Shown here one piece after another: positions 38,321 through 47,237 of a DNA stretch of 64,000 nt. Position 1 is the stretch's first letter. Each line of letters opens with the position of its first letter. The DNA is taken from positions 1,860,001-1,924,000 of the forward strand of contig NZ_CP034909.1 in assembly GCF_008932245.1 (NCBI RefSeq), written 5' to 3'. The DNA comes from Sinorhizobium alkalisoli (GTDB lineage: Bacteria; Pseudomonadota; Alphaproteobacteria; Rhizobiales; Rhizobiaceae). The notes under the pieces were generated by a model. That model was not told the DNA's origin. It worked only from the letters and a program-made list of their open reading frames with translations, and searched no databases. The position numbers were made by a program, and so were the translations under genes.

Positions 38321-39112
38321 ATGAAAAGCGAAAAGGCGAAAGCCCCGGGCAACCGACGCATCGTCGTCGTCACCGCCGGCGGCGACAATCCGAACATCAT
38401 GATCAATGCCCTTGCCGCTCGTTTCGACGACGTCGTCGTCCTGCAGGAACAGCAGGAGCCGAAGGCGCTCTTCGTCAGGCGGCGCGCCCGCAAGCTCGGC
38501 TGGCCGACCGCACTCGGTCAACTGGCGACGATGATCGTCTCACGTTTCGGCAAGCACTTGACGCAACGTCGGGCGGAAGCGATTCTGCGCGCCTATGGCG
38601 TTTCCGCTGAGCCCGACCCGTCAATCCCCGTTCACCCAATTGCGTCGATCAACGACGCAGAGGCACACGGCCAACTGCAAGCGCTTCAACCCGCCGTCGT
38701 CTTCCTGATAAGTTGCCGCATGCTGAAGCCGGAAACGCTTGCGGCCATCCCCTGCCCGATCATCAACTTCCATGCCGGCATCAATCCGCAATATCGCGGC
38801 CTGATGGGCGGCTACTGGGCGCTCGTCAATGGCGATGCCGAGAATTTCGGGGCGACCGTGCATCTCGTCGACGAAGGCGTCGACACTGGCGGCATCCTCT
38901 ACCAGACGCGACAGGTGCCGAGCCCTGACGACACGATGCACACCTACCCGCTGCTGCAGACCGCCGCTGCCACCGGCATTGCGGCCCAGGCGGTCGAAGA
39001 TGCACTCGCCGGAGAGCTCCGGTCCGCCGCCGTCGACGCGCCGTCGAGGCAGTGGTACCACCCGCCGATCTGGGTCTGGTTGTCGAACGGCATTCGACGC
39101 GGGATCTGGTAG
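38321..39112 (+). CDS. Formyltransferase-family protein
   Basis: A 263-aa protein with a formyl_trans_N-like domain: INFHAGINPQYRG contains the catalytic-type His, and GATVHLVDEGVDTGGILYQ the matching Asp region, as in glycinamide ribonucleotide or methionyl-tRNA formyltransferases. It lacks the usual C-terminal RNA- or sugar-specific domain, so the formyl acceptor is unknown. It would use 10-formyl-H4folate. It lies about 120 bases after the DUF1638 gene on the same strand, within reach of the C1 cluster. Confidence 0.75.
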   Translation: MKSEKAKAPGNRRIVVVTAGGDNPNIMINALAARFDDVVVLQEQQEPKALFVRRRARKLGWPTALGQLATMIVSRFGKHLTQRRAEAILRAYGVSAEPDPSIPVHPIASINDAEAHGQLQALQPAVVFLISCRMLKPETLAAIPCPIINFHAGINPQYRGLMGGYWALVNGDAENFGATVHLVDEGVDTGGILYQTRQVPSPDDTMHTYPLLQTAAATGIAAQAVEDALAGELRSAAVDAPSRQWYHPPIWVWLSNGIRRGIW

Positions 39113-39151
39113 AGCCGTCAGCGTCCTTTGCGCATCCCTTATCTACGGGAG

Positions 39152-39252
39152 GAGCATGATCCGACCGGAGTGAAACGAGGATCGATAAGATCATGCGTCA
39201 GAAAGAAAGCGTTGGAGCGCCGATCTGGTCCAGTCGGATCGAAACGCGCTCC
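39152..39252. repeat. Dispersed intergenic repeat, family B, copy 2
   Basis: About 100 bases matching 26421-26521 (gagcatgatccgaccg(g)agtgaaacgag at one end, ggatcgaaacgcgctc at the other), in the same orientation. It lies between the formyltransferase gene and a small lipoprotein gene. Confidence 0.75.
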
Positions 39253-39407
39253 AAAAGGCCGCACGGCACTGTTGAGTGCTGCGCGTATTTGAACTAAAGA
39301 AGGCGGCAGTATTAGCCCAGATGGGTCAAGTTTTACGTTTTTCTGCACCGCCGGTTAATCCCTTCCCATTATCATGCGTGCGATGGGGGCGAACAGGAGA
39401 CCCAGCC

Positions 39408-39716
39408 GTGAAATCGCAGACAGGAAATCCGGCCGCGCTGACCGGCAACCGCAGCACTGTCGTGCGCGGCGTTCTCGCCCTGCTCGTTGCAGCGACGGCG
39501 TCGGCCTGCTCGGCAGTGACGGATCGGGATATTCAGACCGCATCGGTAACGAAAGAGGTCGGCTACCCCGTCTCCGCCAGCGAGCAACCCGCGACAAAGC
39601 GGGTCACCGTCACGCAAAAGCCAACCAAAGTCGATCGCACCGCCTATCTGGGGCGCGCACCCTATATCTGCACGCCGAGTGGTTTCGGCAGCACGTCGCG
39701 CTGCTTCCTTCGATAG
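39408..39716 (+). CDS. Small putative lipoprotein
   Basis: A 102-aa protein with an N-terminal charged segment, a hydrophobic stretch and a lipobox-like ATASAC (Cys about residue 34). A Thr/Lys/Pro-rich middle and a C-terminal YICTPSGFGSTSRCFLR with two cysteines follow. A GTG start at 39408 is preceded by aggaga. Longer in-frame starts add unconvincing sequence. No family recognised; probably envelope-associated. Confidence 0.6.
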   Translation: MKSQTGNPAALTGNRSTVVRGVLALLVAATASACSAVTDRDIQTASVTKEVGYPVSASEQPATKRVTVTQKPTKVDRTAYLGRAPYICTPSGFGSTSRCFLR

Positions 39717-39803
39717 GCGCAGATGGCGCTGCCCGGGTGGTCCACAGCCACGCGACCAGGATCCTGATACCGGTCCTCTGTTCGGGCCGTCCGCCGGCTG
39801 GGA

Positions 39804-40319
39804 TCATTCGGCCTTGTCCAGGCGTGCTTCGATCCCGGCGAGACGTGCCCTCACATAGTTGCCGCGCCGCAGCTTGGTGAATTCGTCGTCAGCATTCGCA
39901 GGCGCGTTCTTGAAAACATACCACTCGCCAGCCGGTTCGCGCTTCTGCAGGATGACGCCGCCCTGCTTGCGATGGCTGAAGCAGGTTGTTGCCGGAGCAG
40001 AGCCGGCCTCGGCGTGCCACTCGGCCCTGAAGCACAGTTTTCCCGGACCCGTGATGAACCATCGCCCCACGCCGTAGGAGGGAGTGCCGTTCTCGTTCGA
40101 CCAGGCGGTAAACCGGCGCTCCCGCACGGAGAAGTATCCCGCACCCGTTTTCCATATCCACGACTTTTGGCCGTAGAGATTGTAGAGCTCCTTGTGCGTC
40201 AGCGGTGTTGCTCCTTGAGGGTTCACGCGGCCGCCCGCGGCTTCGGCGAGCGATGTCGCACTCCCCATTGCCACGCCGACGGCGACGATCAACGATAGTG
40301 TGCGAAGGGGCGAGTTCAT
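39804..40319 (-). CDS. DUF995 secreted protein (paralogue 1)
   Basis: A 171-aa protein with a signal peptide (residues 1 to about 27) and a DUF995 domain: LYNLYGQKSWIWKTGAGYF, RFTAWSNENG, GRWFITGPGKLCFRAEW, TTCFSHRK and QKREPAGEWYVFK. Paired cysteines probably form a disulphide in the periplasm. It is the last gene of the polysaccharide operon and a clear paralogue of the protein at 41303-41905. The function is unknown; the family is often near exopolysaccharide genes. Confidence 0.8.
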   Translation of the reverse strand: MNSPLRTLSLIVAVGVAMGSATSLAEAAGGRVNPQGATPLTHKELYNLYGQKSWIWKTGAGYFSVRERRFTAWSNENGTPSYGVGRWFITGPGKLCFRAEWHAEAGSAPATTCFSHRKQGGVILQKREPAGEWYVFKNAPANADDEFTKLRRGNYVRARLAGIEARLDKAE

Positions 40320-40352
40320 CTCATGTCTCCTCTCGGTGATTGCAGCGCCGCA

Positions 40353-41306
40353 CTAATTGCCGGCTTCCCGCACCACCCGCCAATCGGGCCGTCCGTAACC
40401 GTCCGGCCATGGGTAGACTTCGCGGTCGTTGAAATAGACGACCGCCGTGAGTTCCGGGAACTCGGCATGGCGCGCGGCGACACTTGTCGCCCAGTCCGCC
40501 ACATAGGCGGCATCGCCCTCGTAGCCGAGCTCGGCCACCATGATCGGTTTGCCATAGCCCTTTACCCGCTCATAGCCGGGCGCCAGCCGTTCCGGAAACG
40601 TCTGGTCACGACCGGTGGTGCCGCGGTCATACTGCTGGTAGCCGAACACCGACAGTCCGATCAGGTCCACGACATCATCGCCGGGATAGAATACCTCCAG
40701 CCCCGGATTGCCCTTGGGCGACCACATGAATCGAGCATCCTTCACATGCGCCCGGCACACCGTCACCATGCGCCGGTAGGCCGCCTTGAACTCCTCACCC
40801 GACCAGTGCGACCAGGAGAACTGGTTGTCCGTTTCATCCATTTCCTGGCCCCACCGGATGATAATAGGGCTTTTCAGACCGGCGACGGTCGAGCAGACCG
40901 CCGCCATGTACGCGTCACGCTCCCCGTTCAGAATGCTGCGCAGGAGCTCCCGCTCCGTGACCCGCCACTCAGGCGACCAGGACCAAGGCTCGACCGTAAT
41001 CATGAGAGTACGTCCCCGCGCATACGCATAATCGTCGGCAAGGGCCAAGGTCGATAGTTCGACGTCTTCCCAGGGCAGGAAGAGATGTTCGATTTTGGAC
41101 TGCAACGGCTCGCCGAAATCGCCATGGGGATCATAGGCCCCGAAGTCGATGGAATCTTTCGTCAGCACGGGCCGCTTCTGCGACGGCATCACCGTGGTGG
41201 CAGACGCCGCCTCCGGAAGGCCGCGCGGCAAGCTGGCCGCCAGGACCGTACCCGACAGCATCAAGCCCATGCATGAAAGGGAAATAGCCTTTATCCGCTT
41301 GTTCAT
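40353..41306 (-). CDS. Secreted GH26-like endoglycanase
   Basis: A 317-aa protein with a signal peptide (residues 1 to about 23) and a GH26-like (beta/alpha)8 barrel. Candidate catalytic residues are Glu155 in IIIRWGQEMDE (acid/base) and Glu259 in IMVAELGYEG (nucleophile). The family cleaves beta-mannan or mixed beta-glucan. Here it probably trims or releases the polysaccharide made by the adjacent synthase. The start overlaps the upstream DUF995 stop by 4 bases (ATGA). Confidence 0.78.
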   Translation of the reverse strand: MNKRIKAISLSCMGLMLSGTVLAASLPRGLPEAASATTVMPSQKRPVLTKDSIDFGAYDPHGDFGEPLQSKIEHLFLPWEDVELSTLALADDYAYARGRTLMITVEPWSWSPEWRVTERELLRSILNGERDAYMAAVCSTVAGLKSPIIIRWGQEMDETDNQFSWSHWSGEEFKAAYRRMVTVCRAHVKDARFMWSPKGNPGLEVFYPGDDVVDLIGLSVFGYQQYDRGTTGRDQTFPERLAPGYERVKGYGKPIMVAELGYEGDAAYVADWATSVAARHAEFPELTAVVYFNDREVYPWPDGYGRPDWRVVREAGN

Positions 41307-41905
41307 TGCACACCTCCAACCTCGTTCGCCTCGGCTGGCCGGCGAACGCTGTTTGCTCCTGAATTCGGCTCGGTAACGATGAGCTCCTGTATGATCGCAA
41401 GCCGCGCACTGACCAGATCCTCGTCGACGAGTTCATGGAACTCGTCGTCGGTCGCCGGCTTGTCGTGTTTGAATACGTACCAGTCCCCCGCGGGTTCGCG
41501 CTTCTGGTAGACGGTTCCGTCCAGCACCCGGTGGCTGAAACAGGTCTTGTCCGGGGCCGCACCCCCTTGGCTGTGCCAAATCGCCTTCAGGCAGAGCATG
41601 CCGCTGTCCGTGACGATCCAGCGTCCCTCTGCCCAGGTCGCGGTCTTGCCGTCTCGCGCCCAGGCCCTGAACAGGCGGCCCTCATCCCTCATGAAGCCCG
41701 TGCCGTCATCCCATTTCCAGCTTTTGTCGCGGAACATCATGTAAAGCTCGACGCCTGTCATCGGGCGCGCGGCGGTCGGCACGAAGGCCTCAGCCGCCGC
41801 GGGAGTGGGTGCCAGGAGGAAAACGGTCGAGGCGGCAACACTCGCGAAGAACATGCCCGGCAATCCGCCGCGGCCAGTCTCCCGATTTGTCGATGTTGCC
41901 GTCAT
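41303..41905 (-). CDS. DUF995 secreted protein (paralogue 2)
   Basis: A 200-aa protein with a signal peptide (to about residue 38, ending APTPAAAEA) and a DUF995 domain parallel to that at 39804-40319: LYMMFRDKSWKWDDGTGF, GRWIVTDSGMLCLKAIW, KTCFSHRV, QKREPAGDWYVFKHD. It has an extra C-terminal tail of about 30 residues. The ATG at 41905 is 10 bases after the glycosyltransferase stop. The function is unknown, presumably in polymer handling outside the membrane. Confidence 0.8.
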   Translation of the reverse strand: MTATSTNRETGRGGLPGMFFASVAASTVFLLAPTPAAAEAFVPTAARPMTGVELYMMFRDKSWKWDDGTGFMRDEGRLFRAWARDGKTATWAEGRWIVTDSGMLCLKAIWHSQGGAAPDKTCFSHRVLDGTVYQKREPAGDWYVFKHDKPATDDEFHELVDEDLVSARLAIIQELIVTEPNSGANSVRRPAEANEVGGVQ

Positions 41906-41915
41906 CCTTTGATCC

Positions 41916-43778
41916 TCAGCGCACCTCTTCCACCGGCACGGAGACCAGGCGGGGTCGGAAAACGATCCTGCGCAGTCTGTCACCACCCTGCCCGGCACCG
42001 GCGGCGCCATAGCGCTCTTCGAATAGGCGCAGGCGCCCCGTCCCCAAGCTACCCGTCCCCCAGGCGAGTGCCTCGAGTCCTTGCTTTCCGTGCTCCGCCG
42101 TCGCGATCCCGGGCAAGGCGACGAGTGCGGCAAGCCCAACCGCCATTGTCGGCCGATAGAAGCCCGGCGCCCTGGTAAGTGCGTTCTCCCGCGCATGGCG
42201 TGCGACGATGACCAGAAGTAGCATGCAGTAGATCGCCGCATTGAGGATCGCGAAGAGATAGAAGCCCTTGGCCCTGGCGGCATCGCTGACGGCGAGGGCC
42301 GGCAGCACGGCCGTCACGGCAAGAAACACGTACGGGAGCAGCACGCGCAAGGGCAGCGGATCGACCTCGGACGCCCCCTTCGGCGTCACGCGAAAGTCCA
42401 CGAAGGATCCGGTGAGCCAATCGCGCAGGGCCGCTGCCGTGCCGGCGAGCGCCCAGGGCCAACGGGCAAACAGGAAAAATGCGCATTCCCAGCTCAGAAC
42501 CTTCGCGTCATGGGGGCGGAAAGAACCGCACGCCCGCCAGCGATAGGCCAGGAACACGAGGATGATCGAAAGCGGTGCAAAATGGAGCAGGAAATCCGGG
42601 TAGGTGACCGCAACGAACGTCTCGCCGCGCGCGAGCGCGATCGTCGGCATCGCATACATCGCGGCCATGAAGCAGGCGAAAAGCGGATACCAGAGCTGCG
42701 CGAAGAGAAACTGGAATTTCAGCGGCAGCGACAGCCGGCCCACCAGATGCGGCGAATATTGCAGCAGCAGCGTGACGAGGCTGCGTGACCATTGGAACTC
42801 CTGGGTAACCAGATCGGCGAAAGTGCGCGGCCCGTCGCCATGCGCGATGGCATCGAGCGCGTGTACGCCGCGCCAGCCGGCAGCATTCATCATCAATGTC
42901 GTCGAATGATCCTCCGCCAGTTCGGGTCCGAGCCCGCCGATATTCTTGAGCGCCGCGGTGCGCACCGCGTAATGAGAGCCGATGCAGAGCGGAGCGAGGC
43001 CGCCATTGTAGCCGGCCTGCAGCGAGCCATGCATGCTCGCCTCTGCATAGAGCCGCCCGCGGGCCGACCAACTCTCGGCCGCGTTCCGGTCGCAAATGCT
43101 GGGCGCCGAGACATAACCCACCTTCGGATCGGCAAAGGGGCGCAGCATCTCACGCAGATAGCCGGGCTCGGGAACGTGGTCCGCGTCGAGTTGGGCGACG
43201 AAGTCATAGCGATCATAGCCGTAATGATCGTAGAAGAACGCGAGGTTGCCCTCCTTGCAACGCGTGCGCCGCGGCCACGTGGTCCGGTGGTAATCGCTGC
43301 GTCCGCTGCGGGTCGAGACGAACACACGATTCCTCCGGCACCAGTCCAGCGTCGCCGCTGACGGGTCCTCGTCCGCGAGCCAGGTGTCGTGCGGCACATC
43401 CTGGGCGAGCATCTCTGTCAATGTCTTCGATACGACGGAAAAGGGCTCGGACGGTGCCTTGGTGACGACCATCGCTACACGGCTGCCTTCCGGCAGCTGC
43501 AGCGGCCCGTTCGGCTTCTTCGCACGGTAGAAGACAGCGATGAAATACCCCGGCAGCAAGGTGACCCAGGCAAGGACCACCGTCACCGCGATGCTGCCGA
43601 AAGCGTTCACGTGGTGGCGCGGCTCCAGCCACCAATTCCAGAAGTAAACGAGCGCGGCAATCCAGAGACCCGCTCCGGCCAGGTATTCGATGCGGCGATA
43701 GCCCGTAAACAGCGTGACGAGCAGCGGTTCGCCGCCGCGCCGTGCCTCCGCTTTCCCACTGGCGTCAAGGCGAATCAT
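41916..43778 (-). CDS. Cellulose-synthase-like family 2 glycosyltransferase
   Basis: A 620-aa processive inverting glycosyltransferase of the inner membrane. Two N-terminal helices (about 33-50, 63-85) precede the catalytic domain with D-x-D motif QLDADHVPE (Asp198, Asp200), the acceptor Asp in LAEDHSTT (about 290) and a QxxRW-like QEFQWSRS (about 326-333). Five or six C-terminal helices form the pore. It resembles BcsA but lacks a PilZ domain. It likely makes and exports a beta-linked glycan from UDP-sugars supplied by the next two genes. Confidence 0.85.
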   Translation of the reverse strand: MIRLDASGKAEARRGGEPLLVTLFTGYRRIEYLAGAGLWIAALVYFWNWWLEPRHHVNAFGSIAVTVVLAWVTLLPGYFIAVFYRAKKPNGPLQLPEGSRVAMVVTKAPSEPFSVVSKTLTEMLAQDVPHDTWLADEDPSAATLDWCRRNRVFVSTRSGRSDYHRTTWPRRTRCKEGNLAFFYDHYGYDRYDFVAQLDADHVPEPGYLREMLRPFADPKVGYVSAPSICDRNAAESWSARGRLYAEASMHGSLQAGYNGGLAPLCIGSHYAVRTAALKNIGGLGPELAEDHSTTLMMNAAGWRGVHALDAIAHGDGPRTFADLVTQEFQWSRSLVTLLLQYSPHLVGRLSLPLKFQFLFAQLWYPLFACFMAAMYAMPTIALARGETFVAVTYPDFLLHFAPLSIILVFLAYRWRACGSFRPHDAKVLSWECAFFLFARWPWALAGTAAALRDWLTGSFVDFRVTPKGASEVDPLPLRVLLPYVFLAVTAVLPALAVSDAARAKGFYLFAILNAAIYCMLLLVIVARHARENALTRAPGFYRPTMAVGLAALVALPGIATAEHGKQGLEALAWGTGSLGTGRLRLFEERYGAAGAGQGGDRLRRIVFRPRLVSVPVEEVR

Positions 43779-44761
43779 GACCGCACCTCCAGCCCGAAGA
43801 AAGGTGCGGCCGTTCGCACGATGGTTTCGAGGTCGGAGAACTGCGGCAGGAAGCCGAGGCTGCGCTGCGCAAGGCTCGCATCCGCATAGAGCGCCGGCGG
43901 ATCGCCGTAGCGCCGCTGGTGAAAGACGACCGGGACGGCACGGCCGGTCAGTTCGCCGATCGTGCGAAGAACCTCCTTGATCGAAAGCCCGCGGCCGGTA
44001 CCGAGATTAAGCGCGAGGCTGCCGCCGCCGTTTTCGAGATGCCGGTAGGCAAGCACATGGGCGATTGCAAGGTCCGCCACATGGACATAGTCGCGGATGC
44101 ATGTCCCATCGGGCGTCTCGTAGTCGGCGCCGAATACCTCCAGATGCGGGATCGTCCCCGCCGCGGCCATCAGTGCCCGCGGGATGAGATGCGTCTCCGG
44201 ATCGTGCCATTCGCCGAGGTCGCCCTCCGGATCAGCGCCGCAGGCGTTGAAATATCGCAGCGACACGTAAGTGAGGCCGAAGGCCGCGCCATAGTCCGCC
44301 AGCATGTGCTCGGCGATCAGCTTTGTCTTGCCGTAGGGATTGATCGGCTGCTGCGGCGTCGCCTCGTCGATCGGCAACACTTTCGGTATGCCGTAGGTGG
44401 CGCAGCTCGACGAAAAGATGAGTTTGCCGAGACGCGTCACCCGGCAGGCATCGAGGAGTGACAGCGTTCCACGAACGTTGTTGTTGTAATATTTGGCAGG
44501 GTCGGCGACGGACTCGCCGACATAGGCGGATGCCGCGAAATGAATGACGGCGACCGGTCGATAGTGTTCGATGACGCCGATCAGACGGCTCGTGTCGAGA
44601 ACATCCCCTTGCACGAACGGTCCCCAGCGTACCGCCGAACGGTTTCCAGTCGTCAGGTTGTCGTAGACCACCGGCTCGATCCCGGCGAGGCGGAGACATT
44701 TTGCGGTATGGCTGCCGATATAGCCGGCGCCACCCGTCACAAGAATAGGCGGGGCGCCCAT
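43775..44761 (-). CDS. galE: UDP-glucose 4-epimerase
   Basis: A 328-aa extended SDR that interconverts UDP-glucose and UDP-galactose. It shows the NAD motif GGAGYIGSH (residues about 8-16), SSSCATYGIP, NPYGKTK (Tyr-x-x-x-Lys) and RYFNACGADP, all typical of GalE. The ATG shares one base with the upstream epimerase stop, and its own stop overlaps the glycosyltransferase start by 4 bases. It probably provides UDP-galactose or UDP-glucose to the synthase. Confidence 0.9.
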   Translation of the reverse strand: MGAPPILVTGGAGYIGSHTAKCLRLAGIEPVVYDNLTTGNRSAVRWGPFVQGDVLDTSRLIGVIEHYRPVAVIHFAASAYVGESVADPAKYYNNNVRGTLSLLDACRVTRLGKLIFSSSCATYGIPKVLPIDEATPQQPINPYGKTKLIAEHMLADYGAAFGLTYVSLRYFNACGADPEGDLGEWHDPETHLIPRALMAAAGTIPHLEVFGADYETPDGTCIRDYVHVADLAIAHVLAYRHLENGGGSLALNLGTGRGLSIKEVLRTIGELTGRAVPVVFHQRRYGDPPALYADASLAQRSLGFLPQFSDLETIVRTAAPFFGLEVRS

Positions 44762-45807
44762 CAGACCGGCTCCAGGACATTCCGCCTCGGCAGGGAAAGA
44801 AGCCCGTCGAAATAGCGGATGGTCTGGGCAAGGCCTGCCGACAGGTCGACGGTCGGCCGCCAGCCGAGTTCCCGCCCCGCCAGCGAGATGTCGGGGCGGC
44901 GTTGCCGCGGATCGTCGACGGGCAGCGGCTGGCGGACGATCCTTGACCGCGAGCCGGTCAATTGGATCACCTGTTCAGCGAGCTCGGCGATCGTGAACTC
45001 TCCCGGGTTGCCAAGATTGACCGGCCCGGTGAGCGAAGCCGGCGACACCATCAGCCGCACCAACCCGTCGATCAGATCGTCGACGAAACAGAAGGAACGG
45101 GTTTGCGAACCGTCGCCATACACGGTGATGTCCTCCCCCTTCAGCGCCTGGACGATGAAGTTGGACACGACGCGTCCGTCGTCCGGGCGCATCCTGGGAC
45201 CATAGGTATTGAAGATGCGAACGATCTTGATCTCGACGCCGCGGGCCTTGTGGAAGTCGAAGAATAGGGTTTCGGCGCAGCGCTTGCCCTCGTCGTAGCA
45301 AGAGCGCGGACCAAAGGAGTTGACGTTACCCCAATAGGCTTCCACCTGCGGATGAACCTGCGGATCGCCGTAGACCTCGGATGTCGATGCCTGGAGGATG
45401 CGCGCGCCACGGCGAGCCGCGAGCTCCAGAAGGTTGAGCGACCCGATCACGCAGGTCTTCGTCGTTTGAATCGGATCGGCCTGGTAATGCGGCGGCGACG
45501 CCGGGCAGGCGAGATTGTAGATTTCGTCCGCCTCGAGATCGAGCGGCTCCACGATGTCGTGAGCGATGACGCGAAAGGTATCGAAGCGCTTCAGCCGGGC
45601 GATATTGCGCCTCAACCCTGTCGAGAAATTGTCGAGGCAGACGACCTGGTGTCCAGCGCCGAGAAGCAGTTCGCAGAGATGCGACCCCAGGAAGCCGGCG
45701 CCCCCGGTAACGAGTATTCGCTTGTGTCGTTTCCGAGAGCGCCCTGCTTCATCATTCTCTTTCGTCGCAGACAAAATACTTCTTGCGTCGTTTCGAAAAT
45801 AGTTCAC
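44761..45807 (-). CDS. UDP-glucuronate decarboxylase-like NAD-dependent epimerase (UDP-xylose synthase type)
   Basis: A 348-aa extended SDR with GGAGFLGSH (about residues 35-43), [20 protein letters not shown], catalytic YDEGK and the [10 protein letters not shown] segment. This combination is characteristic of UXS-type UDP-glucuronate decarboxylases, giving UDP-xylose. It is the first gene of the polysaccharide operon. The first 28 or so residues are polar and variable, so the start could lie slightly inside. dTDP-glucose dehydratase-like activity is the main alternative. Confidence 0.82.
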   Translation of the reverse strand: MNYFRNDARSILSATKENDEAGRSRKRHKRILVTGGAGFLGSHLCELLLGAGHQVVCLDNFSTGLRRNIARLKRFDTFRVIAHDIVEPLDLEADEIYNLACPASPPHYQADPIQTTKTCVIGSLNLLELAARRGARILQASTSEVYGDPQVHPQVEAYWGNVNSFGPRSCYDEGKRCAETLFFDFHKARGVEIKIVRIFNTYGPRMRPDDGRVVSNFIVQALKGEDITVYGDGSQTRSFCFVDDLIDGLVRLMVSPASLTGPVNLGNPGEFTIAELAEQVIQLTGSRSRIVRQPLPVDDPRQRRPDISLAGRELGWRPTVDLSAGLAQTIRYFDGLLSLPRRNVLEPV

Positions 45808-46181
45808 CGAAAAGCCCCAGAAATATTTTACTATAAAAAACTGGCATTCGCCAAAATAGGAATTATTAGGTGATATAAACGTACCTTACAAAAATACGCA
45901 ATGCTGAACTTCTGCAGTACTTCGGCTAATCGGTGTGAAAATCCTACAACCATTCGGGGTAGATTGTCGTTATCATTCAATCCCGATAGTTATCCCGCCG
46001 TACATTTCTGCTCAAAAAGAGTTGGGTCCTACCGCAAAAAGGGGACGGTCGACGAATACCGCGGGAGGCGATCCCGCTCCAGGCTCCGGTGTCTCGATTG
46101 GACAGGATGATGTTTGCAGCCGATCCGAAGCCCGAGGGATCTGCCGAAAGCCCGTTCGCCGGTCGGCGAACGGGTCGAAAA
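45808..46181. other. AT-rich intergenic region with a hairpin at its right end
   Basis: This 374-base region carries the promoter of the polysaccharide operon (notably AT-rich at about 45820-45960) and no supported gene. At 46151-46174 a perfect 10-bp hairpin (cccgttcgcc / ggcgaacggg, 4-base loop) lies just past the stop of the BA14K-like gene and probably ends its transcript. Confidence 0.6.
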
Positions 46182-46625
46182 TTAATTATAAGGCGAATAG
46201 CACGCCTGCCGCGGGCCACTGTAAGGCTGGAAGGAGTTGTCCCAGGCCCGATAGGAGCGGTAGCGGTTGTAGCACCAGCTGACATGGCGCGCCGGCAAAC
46301 GTGGCTCCGCGTAACGCGGGGCGGCGTAACGCGGCTGCGGAGGCGCCGCTATCGCACCGCCGATGACCATGCCCGCCCCGAAGGCCGCCAACGGATACCA
46401 CCAGCCGTCACTATGCCTGCGGTAGCCGTGCCGGTGATGGCGATAGCCCCGATGACCGTTATACCAGCCATGATGACGTTCGCGGTCGCGCCAGCGGCGA
46501 TGCCGTACCAGATCAATATCGTTTGGCTGGGTTACGGCAATGGACGCAGCCGGCATGGCCTGCGCTGGAACGTAGCTGGTAAAGGCCGTCGCAGCGGCAA
46601 GAAGGATGGCTCCGATCTTCTTCAT
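46182..46625 (-). CDS. BA14K-family secreted protein
   Basis: A 147-aa protein with a signal peptide (residues 1 to about 23, ending VPAQAM), an Arg/His-rich middle, and one hydrophobic Gly/Ala-rich segment ([19 protein letters not shown]). The C-terminal BA14K signature [22 protein letters not shown] ends in ACYSPYN. The family was first described as Brucella immunoreactive 14-kDa proteins with lectin-like behaviour. The ATG at 46625 follows caggtgttgag. It is likely periplasmic or surface-associated. Confidence 0.84.
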   Translation of the reverse strand: MKKIGAILLAAATAFTSYVPAQAMPAASIAVTQPNDIDLVRHRRWRDRERHHGWYNGHRGYRHHRHGYRRHSDGWWYPLAAFGAGMVIGGAIAAPPQPRYAAPRYAEPRLPARHVSWCYNRYRSYRAWDNSFQPYSGPRQACYSPYN

Positions 46626-46934
46626 CTCAACACCTGTTTGCTTCGAATGCGCGGATGGTGGCCCTTCCAGTCTGAACCTGCCATGAACATGATTATCGCG
46701 ATATTCTAAAATACATATGGAGTTCCGATGCACGCTCGCTCGTGTACACGACAGCCTGCACCTCTCCGACCGAGGAGACGCTGCATGACGTGACTGCCGC
46801 CGTCGGACGGACCCGACTGGCCCGGAAACGGCCGGTGTGGAGCGTCGTTTTTGGACATATCCGACGTCGTGCCAAGGTGAGCCACGACACAGCGGACATG
46901 CGCATTGTCCGCTTTAGAGGAGAACAGGAATCCG

Positions 46935-47237
46935 ATGGCAGACCGCATTATTGTCTACTGGCGCGACATCCCCGCCCAGGTCATCATCAAGCAGGGCCGC
47001 AAGAGCGCCAAACGCGAACTTTCGCTTCGCTTCACCGAGGCGATCGACATGTGCGCCATGCGCACCGGCGCGGCGGAAACCGACGATTATCTCTCCGAGT
47101 GGCGCAAGTCCGATCCCGTTCCGGTTTCGGACGACCTCGATGCCGAAGCCGACAAGGCGGCGGCCGAACTGGAGACCGCTTACGACAAGGAGCGGCTCGT
47201 CGTCCTCGTCAAGGCTGGAGGGCGCGAAAATGCCTGA
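46935..47237 (+). CDS. Small 'virulence factor' domain protein of the methyl-folate operon
   Basis: A 100-aa acidic cytoplasmic protein beginning MADRIIVYWRDIPAQVIIKQG, which matches the small PF13769-type 'virulence factor' family. That name is historical and says nothing about function here. The ATG at 46935 follows aggagaac. Its stop overlaps the next start by 8 bases, so it is made together with the MetV-like protein and is probably its partner. Confidence 0.72.
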   Translation: MADRIIVYWRDIPAQVIIKQGRKSAKRELSLRFTEAIDMCAMRTGAAETDDYLSEWRKSDPVPVSDDLDAEADKAAAELETAYDKERLVVLVKAGGRENA

